The notes under the pieces were generated by a model. That model searched no databases. It was not told where the DNA came from and saw only the letters and a program-made list of their open reading frames with translations. The translations under genes and the position numbers were made by a program. 34,592 nt of DNA from an uncultured Oscillospiraceae bacterium (GTDB lineage Bacteria > Bacillota > Clostridia > Oscillospirales > Ruminococcaceae): contig CAKSPC010000029.1 in NCBI GenBank assembly GCA_934481445.1, forward strand, positions 1-34,592, written 5' to 3'. Positions 31,037 through 34,592 of the stretch are shown one piece after another. How positions within the stretch are numbered: the stretch's first letter is position 1; each line of letters starts with the position of its first letter.

Positions 31037-31067
31037 TGTAACAAAACTGTTTTTTCTTCGTATAAAC
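31037..31067 (+). promoter_or_regulatory. ECF-type promoter for the 907-residue protein
   Basis: TGTAAC (31037-31042), 18 bp, TATAAAC (31061-31067), with CTTCG directly before the -10, that is TGTAAC-N16-CGTA. The -10 side CTTCGTATAAACAA is identical over 14 bases to the site at 27650-27680. The predicted start is about 38 nt before ATG 31111, a normal leader length. Confidence 0.72.
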
Positions 31068-31110
31068 AATCAGAAAACACTCACAACCAATAAATTTTAT
31101 GGAGGTTATT

Positions 31111-33834
31111 ATGGCAAAAATAAAAACAGGCGCAGATTTCATCAAGGAAGCGATAAACCGCGGCTACGGAAACAAGGACAATTGGACCCCCGCGCAGTGG
31201 GACACTCAGATCAGCGACCGTTACAGCGCAGGCAGAGATATCTCCGGCTTCAGAATAACTGATATAACGGAAAACTCTATTCTCGGCGCTACCGGAAACT
31301 ATTTCGGCATGATCAAGATGATGAACAATCTCGACCGAATAATTGAGAACGAAACCGACCCCGTCAAGAAAGCCGCTGCAATGGCTGTAAGACACGTCGG
31401 CTTCCCGGAATGCGAAAGGATCATTGAGAACAACACCCTCGAGTCCATCAAGGACTTCCGTAACGAGATCATCAGAGACCCCGAAAATAATGTCTCCCCG
31501 AAAGCGATCAAAGAGTTTGACGCAAGAGTTGCGATCTCAAACAGGTCGGTCACCGGCAGACCTAATTTCGGCAACGTATTTGACCCGAACGAGGCAAGAT
31601 ACGAGGATATTCCCGCCAACGAGCAGCTCGTTCTTATCCAGACGCTTATAGGTTCGTTTATGGACAGGGAGATCTGCAGGAAGGCTGACGGAGAGGTGCG
31701 CCCCGAAACCCAGCCCATGAGGGATCTGCTAGAGAAAATAAACGCCTGCGCAAACGACCTTATCGGAAAGGCAAACGGCGAACCGGGCGCGGATTTCAAG
31801 CCCTCCGACGACCTGGAAAAGGGCGACTTCGAGGCGCTCAAAAAACAGATAAAGGCGCTTTCTCCCGAGCAGAAGACCGAGTGCCTGGACGCGGTAAGAG
31901 GCTTCTCAACGCTCGAACAGTACGCGAACATGGATATCACGCCGAAATTAAACAACATCACCCTCACCCTCGGCAAGAACCCCATTGTCAAGACGACCGC
32001 CGAATCCTTCGTCAAGAAGCAGACGTCCGGACAGCTCTCCTTCTCCGAAATCGAATGGGGCGAGTCCAATCTCGACAACATGGCAGAGTCGCTCTATACC
32101 GCAGACGAGCTGAAGAGGCTCAAAAACGCCGGATACGACCCCGCTATGGGCATTCTGGTGGACGGTCAGCCGATCGGCTGGGAGGCCGGTCAGTCCAGCT
32201 CCACGCTTGACTCCGCAAAGAAAAAATGCGAGATCGTGGCCAACGCAATGCAGGGTTCCAAGATAGACGTGATGAAGTTCGTCCCCGACGGAATGGGCGG
32301 CTATAAGGCGGGAGACACCGTCCCCGTCAAGACCGACCTCTCGATGAACACTGAAAAACGCTCTATCTGGACGATCCTCAAGCAGCTTTTCGGTTTCATC
32401 ATGACATTAAAGGACAAGGTATTTCAGGCAAACAACGAAGTAAGGGATTATCAGATAAACCCCGATAATTCTCAGGCGCTTTTTGCGACAAGAAAGCTGC
32501 TGGTCGGCGATCAGCTCAGGAAAAAGGGCGACAACTACGAGCAGCGCCACGATCTGGACATTGATTTCTTTTCTGAGATCTATCCCGTAAAGGACGAAAA
32601 GTACAGCCCGACCGAAACCATCTCTCTTGGTATCACGGACGACACCGCATATTCAGAAAACGGCTCGGAAAAGAACACCAACCACATTGTCCATACAATG
32701 GGACGCCAGGCTTCGCGCGTAAACCTCGCAATTCTCTACGGAATGACAAAGGGTCACTCCTATGAGGAGATGACCGCGGACACTCCCGAAGCAAAGGTAC
32801 TCCGCGGCACCATCGGAAAGGATTTTGTCAATGAGATCAAGGTCTGCAAGATCCAGGATTACGCGAAAGCAAACAACCTTGACCTCAAAAATGACGATAC
32901 CAGGAAGCAGTACAACGACTTTATCCTCGGGAAATTCGAGAATATCGAGAAGCTCTACACAAAGTCCTGCGAGGCATTCGTGAAGCTGCCCATTGTAAAG
33001 ATCGACCCTAACGATCACGCAGACTATATTGAGAATACCGGCAAGCTCGACGCCCTCGTTTCAGCGGCAAAGGATATTTCCCAGTCCTATGGCTCCATGC
33101 TGAAAAACACGCTTGCGCCCTCCGACCCCAAGGTCGCAAAGACCTTTGCAAGAATGTCCGCCGTTTTCAATCACGGAAGCTCTCAGCTTGAACCTACCAT
33201 CAGGCTCGGAATATGCAACACACGCTATTCAAATTTCTTCCTCAAGGACACGGTGCGCTCTCTCGACGTTGACGCCGCAGTAGTAGGAAAGTCTGCTCTC
33301 ACCTACTTCAAGAATAACTCGGAAAATATCAACACCGTTGACGACCTGAACAAGGCAGGAGATGTCACCATGAATATCCTTGCGCTTGGCAATTTCGCCA
33401 CATATCCCCATGAGGAGATCCCGAATACCACTCTCACAGAGGCGGCAAATCTCTATCTCCCGTCTGAACACGTGGAAACCACTCCCGTTGTGGTCGATAC
33501 CCAGAACAAGAGGATCAAGTTGTTCAATGATTTTGCGGACTACCGGTCGGAATACGATTCGACCAAGGTCTCTACCCTGGGCTTTGTAAAGGGCATTGAG
33601 AAATACAACGAGCTCCTCCCCGAGGACAAGAGATCGCTTCCCCTTTCGGAGAAGCTCGACGATATAAAGGCTGCCATTAAAGCCAGCGAAAAGACCGCTG
33701 ACAAATCAGCCGAGGCGCCCAAGAAGAAAATCGCTTTCGCCGATCTTGTCAGCGAAAAAAACCAGATCAACGAAAAGCCCAAGGAGATCGCTCCCAAGGA
33801 AAAGACCCTCGATATTGGTGGAATGAAGAAGTAA
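31111..33834 (+). CDS. 907-residue soluble protein, unknown family; candidate T4SS substrate
   Basis: 907 residues from ATG 31111, which has GGAGG 5 bp upstream; the ATG at 31099 lies ahead of that site. No signal peptide, no clear membrane span except a weak hydrophobic patch near IWTILKQLFGFIMTL (about 418-432), no relaxase, nuclease, kinase or protease motif seen. The composition is charged, helical and rich in Asp, Lys and Asn, with long regions such as ECERIIENNTLESIKDFRNE. The last 45 residues are disordered and basic: KKKIAFADL, then a 28-residue Lys/Glu/Pro tail. KIAFADL matches the VTFEEL/ITFDEL motif of two other proteins at the same distance from the end. The only plus-strand gene in the T4SS region, it has an ECF-type promoter. 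I propose an exported protein; function unknown. Confidence 0.72.
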   Translation: MAKIKTGADFIKEAINRGYGNKDNWTPAQWDTQISDRYSAGRDISGFRITDITENSILGATGNYFGMIKMMNNLDRIIENETDPVKKAAAMAVRHVGFPECERIIENNTLESIKDFRNEIIRDPENNVSPKAIKEFDARVAISNRSVTGRPNFGNVFDPNEARYEDIPANEQLVLIQTLIGSFMDREICRKADGEVRPETQPMRDLLEKINACANDLIGKANGEPGADFKPSDDLEKGDFEALKKQIKALSPEQKTECLDAVRGFSTLEQYANMDITPKLNNITLTLGKNPIVKTTAESFVKKQTSGQLSFSEIEWGESNLDNMAESLYTADELKRLKNAGYDPAMGILVDGQPIGWEAGQSSSTLDSAKKKCEIVANAMQGSKIDVMKFVPDGMGGYKAGDTVPVKTDLSMNTEKRSIWTILKQLFGFIMTLKDKVFQANNEVRDYQINPDNSQALFATRKLLVGDQLRKKGDNYEQRHDLDIDFFSEIYPVKDEKYSPTETISLGITDDTAYSENGSEKNTNHIVHTMGRQASRVNLAILYGMTKGHSYEEMTADTPEAKVLRGTIGKDFVNEIKVCKIQDYAKANNLDLKNDDTRKQYNDFILGKFENIEKLYTKSCEAFVKLPIVKIDPNDHADYIENTGKLDALVSAAKDISQSYGSMLKNTLAPSDPKVAKTFARMSAVFNHGSSQLEPTIRLGICNTRYSNFFLKDTVRSLDVDAAVVGKSALTYFKNNSENINTVDDLNKAGDVTMNILALGNFATYPHEEIPNTTLTEAANLYLPSEHVETTPVVVDTQNKRIKLFNDFADYRSEYDSTKVSTLGFVKGIEKYNELLPEDKRSLPLSEKLDDIKAAIKASEKTADKSAEAPKKKIAFADLVSEKNQINEKPKEIAPKEKTLDIGGMKK

Positions 33835-33895
33835 CCCAAAGCCCGTTAGCTCCGGAAAGCTCATTTTGTACAGAAAGTGCAAAACCATATTACAA

Positions 33896-33924
33896 GCAGG
33901 CACCTTTTATCGGAAGGTGCCTGC
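33896..33924 (+). terminator. Terminator after the 907-residue protein gene
   Basis: GCAGGCACCTT (33896-33906) pairs perfectly with AAGGTGCCTGC (33914-33924) across 7 nt, 62 bp past the stop codon. The U-tract is short (ATCTT). A second small hairpin, GCCCG-AGAAG-CGGGC (33946-33960), is followed on the minus strand by AAATTTGTTTTT and may end transcripts from the right. Confidence 0.6.
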
Positions 33925-33966
33925 ATCTTGTCGAAAAACAAATTTGCCCGAGAAGCGGGCTTCATT

Positions 33967-34110
33967 CTGTCAACGTCCCGCACAAGATGCCCATGTCCGT
34001 TTTCGGCACTGTTGGGGAATCGGAAAAGCTCTCTTGTGACGAGCCTTCCTCCCTCCTGCCATATACCGTCCGGAGGAAGCGCCGATATCTATTGCCAGGC
34101 AGTATTTCAT
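33967..34110 (-). pseudogene. rhaB: Truncated, frameshifted start of rhamnulokinase
   Basis: The minus strand from ATG 34110 (ribosome site AGGTG) reads MKYCLAIDIGASSGRYMAG, the unmistakable N-terminal ATP-binding signature of rhamnulokinase (FGGY family). Near 34055 the frame shifts: the other frame continues EGGRLVTRELFRFPNSAENG, then HGHLVRDVDRM, which is also rhamnulokinase-like. After that, near 33967, similarity ends; a normal protein has about 480 residues, so about 420 are missing. The remnant lies 17 bp after the partial gene at 34128, probably its former operon partner. The sudden end may mark where the neighbouring locus was joined or inserted. Confidence 0.72.
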
Positions 34111-34127
34111 GCTATCACCTCATGCTT

Positions 34128-34592
34128 TCACACATCTTTTTCCGAAACCTCTTTCGGATATTCACGGAATTCATCGGGACCGTGCAGCGGATCCCACACC
34201 TGCGCAAAGAACGGATCCACCTTTGCGCGATTGCCGTAATTCCAGCTTCTGCGCTCGCACTCGTCGCACCAGTGACCGCCCTCAAGGACAAGCCGCAGGC
34301 TGGCAGTGAATTTATGTCCGAAAGCACACTGAAATTCCAGCTTGCCGCTCCAGTCGCCCTTGTTCATTTCTGTGCTGAGCAGCCTGCCGCCGCGGAACTC
34401 CGCAGCCTGCCGCAAATCCGCAATGTCAAGTTCGCTTTCCGGCTTGGTTTCGTCGTAGCCGTGGTTTATCGGAACAACTGCGTCCCAGTTCGTGAAATGC
34501 TGCATTTCGGAGAGTTTATCCGGAAGCGCCTCCCACCTTTTGCGGCTGCCCCAGTATGCGTCGATGTGATCCTCCACGTTATCCTCTATAAA
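34128..34592 (-). CDS. Partial protein with C-terminal zinc-ribbon-like segment
   Basis: The frame is open to the right window edge, so at least 154 residues are visible and the start is missing. The segment FQCAFGHKF followed about 20 residues later by WCDECER looks like a treble-clef or zinc-ribbon site (Cys, His, CxxC). Before it is a stretch with WDAVVPINHGYDETKP and LRQAAEFRGGRLLS. I do not recognise the family. It lies directly upstream of the rhamnulokinase remnant and, unlike the genes to the left, looks like part of the older chromosomal background. Confidence 0.7.
   Translation of the reverse strand, partial: FIEDNVEDHIDAYWGSRKRWEALPDKLSEMQHFTNWDAVVPINHGYDETKPESELDIADLRQAAEFRGGRLLSTEMNKGDWSGKLEFQCAFGHKFTASLRLVLEGGHWCDECERRSWNYGNRAKVDPFFAQVWDPLHGPDEFREYPKEVSEKDV

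Noticed and set aside
31111..33834. Relaxase or mobilisation protein as identity of the 907-residue protein
   Set aside because: No HUH triad, no MobA-type tyrosine motif near the N-terminus and no helicase motif was found.

Overview
The window reads as chromosomal DNA of a gut-type Firmicute, most likely a Ruminococcus-like member of the Oscillospiraceae. The grounds are roughly 50% GC, Gram-positive-type ribosome binding sites, SpoIIE/RsbW/RsbV partner switching, Ser/Thr kinases with one membrane span, and an energy-coupling-factor type permease. The genus is inference only; there is no rRNA or marker gene. No tRNA, rRNA, CRISPR array or intact insertion sequence was seen.

Left part (1-5.1 kb): a lipoprotein cut by the window edge, two tandem paralogous helix-turn-helix regulators on the minus strand, and, divergently, two paralogous membrane Ser/Thr kinase-like receptors with atypical active sites. 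A decayed serine recombinase remnant and a 17-bp perfect hairpin follow.

Centre-left (5.1-10.4 kb, all minus): a partner-switching signalling block. RsbV-like STAS protein and RsbW-like kinase come first, then a promoter-bearing gap, then a tightly overlapping operon of EamA transporter, ECF S-component-like protein, GNAT-like protein and a dCache-HAMP-SpoIIE phosphatase.

Centre (10.5-27.6 kb, all minus): a Gram-positive type IV secretion (T4SS) locus. In transcription order it has a small hydrophilic protein, a VirB2-like pilin, a CPBP membrane protease, VirD4/TraG coupling ATPase, an Ig-like surface protein, two VirB6-like channel proteins (one with an 18-unit pentapeptide repeat), a fused PrgI/VirB3-VirB4 ATPase, a solute-binding-protein-like lipoprotein, a hydrophilic 157-residue protein, a second Ig-like surface protein and a large lipoprotein. 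No relaxase, primase, integrase or origin of transfer is visible.

Right part (27.7-34.6 kb): an ECF sigma factor and an ATP-dependent LuxR-family regulator (minus), a long regulatory gap, then a divergent 907-residue soluble protein of unknown family (plus). The window ends with a truncated, frameshifted rhamnulokinase start and a partial zinc-ribbon-like protein.

Two observations tie the locus together. First, four sites share the layout TGTWAC-N18-YATAAA (equivalently TGTWAC-N16-CGTA at the two best sites), which is the architecture of ECF-sigma promoters. They lie before the small hydrophilic gene, the pilin, the 907-residue protein and the transporter/SpoIIE operon, and an ECF sigma gene sits in the middle. 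Second, three otherwise unrelated hydrophilic proteins (79, 157 and 907 residues) carry the same short motif, [KV][IV][TA]F-x-[ED]-L, at 28-29 residues from the C-terminus, followed by a charged Lys/Pro/Glu-rich tail. My proposal, which is inference, is a sigma-controlled T4SS devoted to protein export, with these three proteins as substrates or substrate adaptors and the C-terminal motif as their signal.
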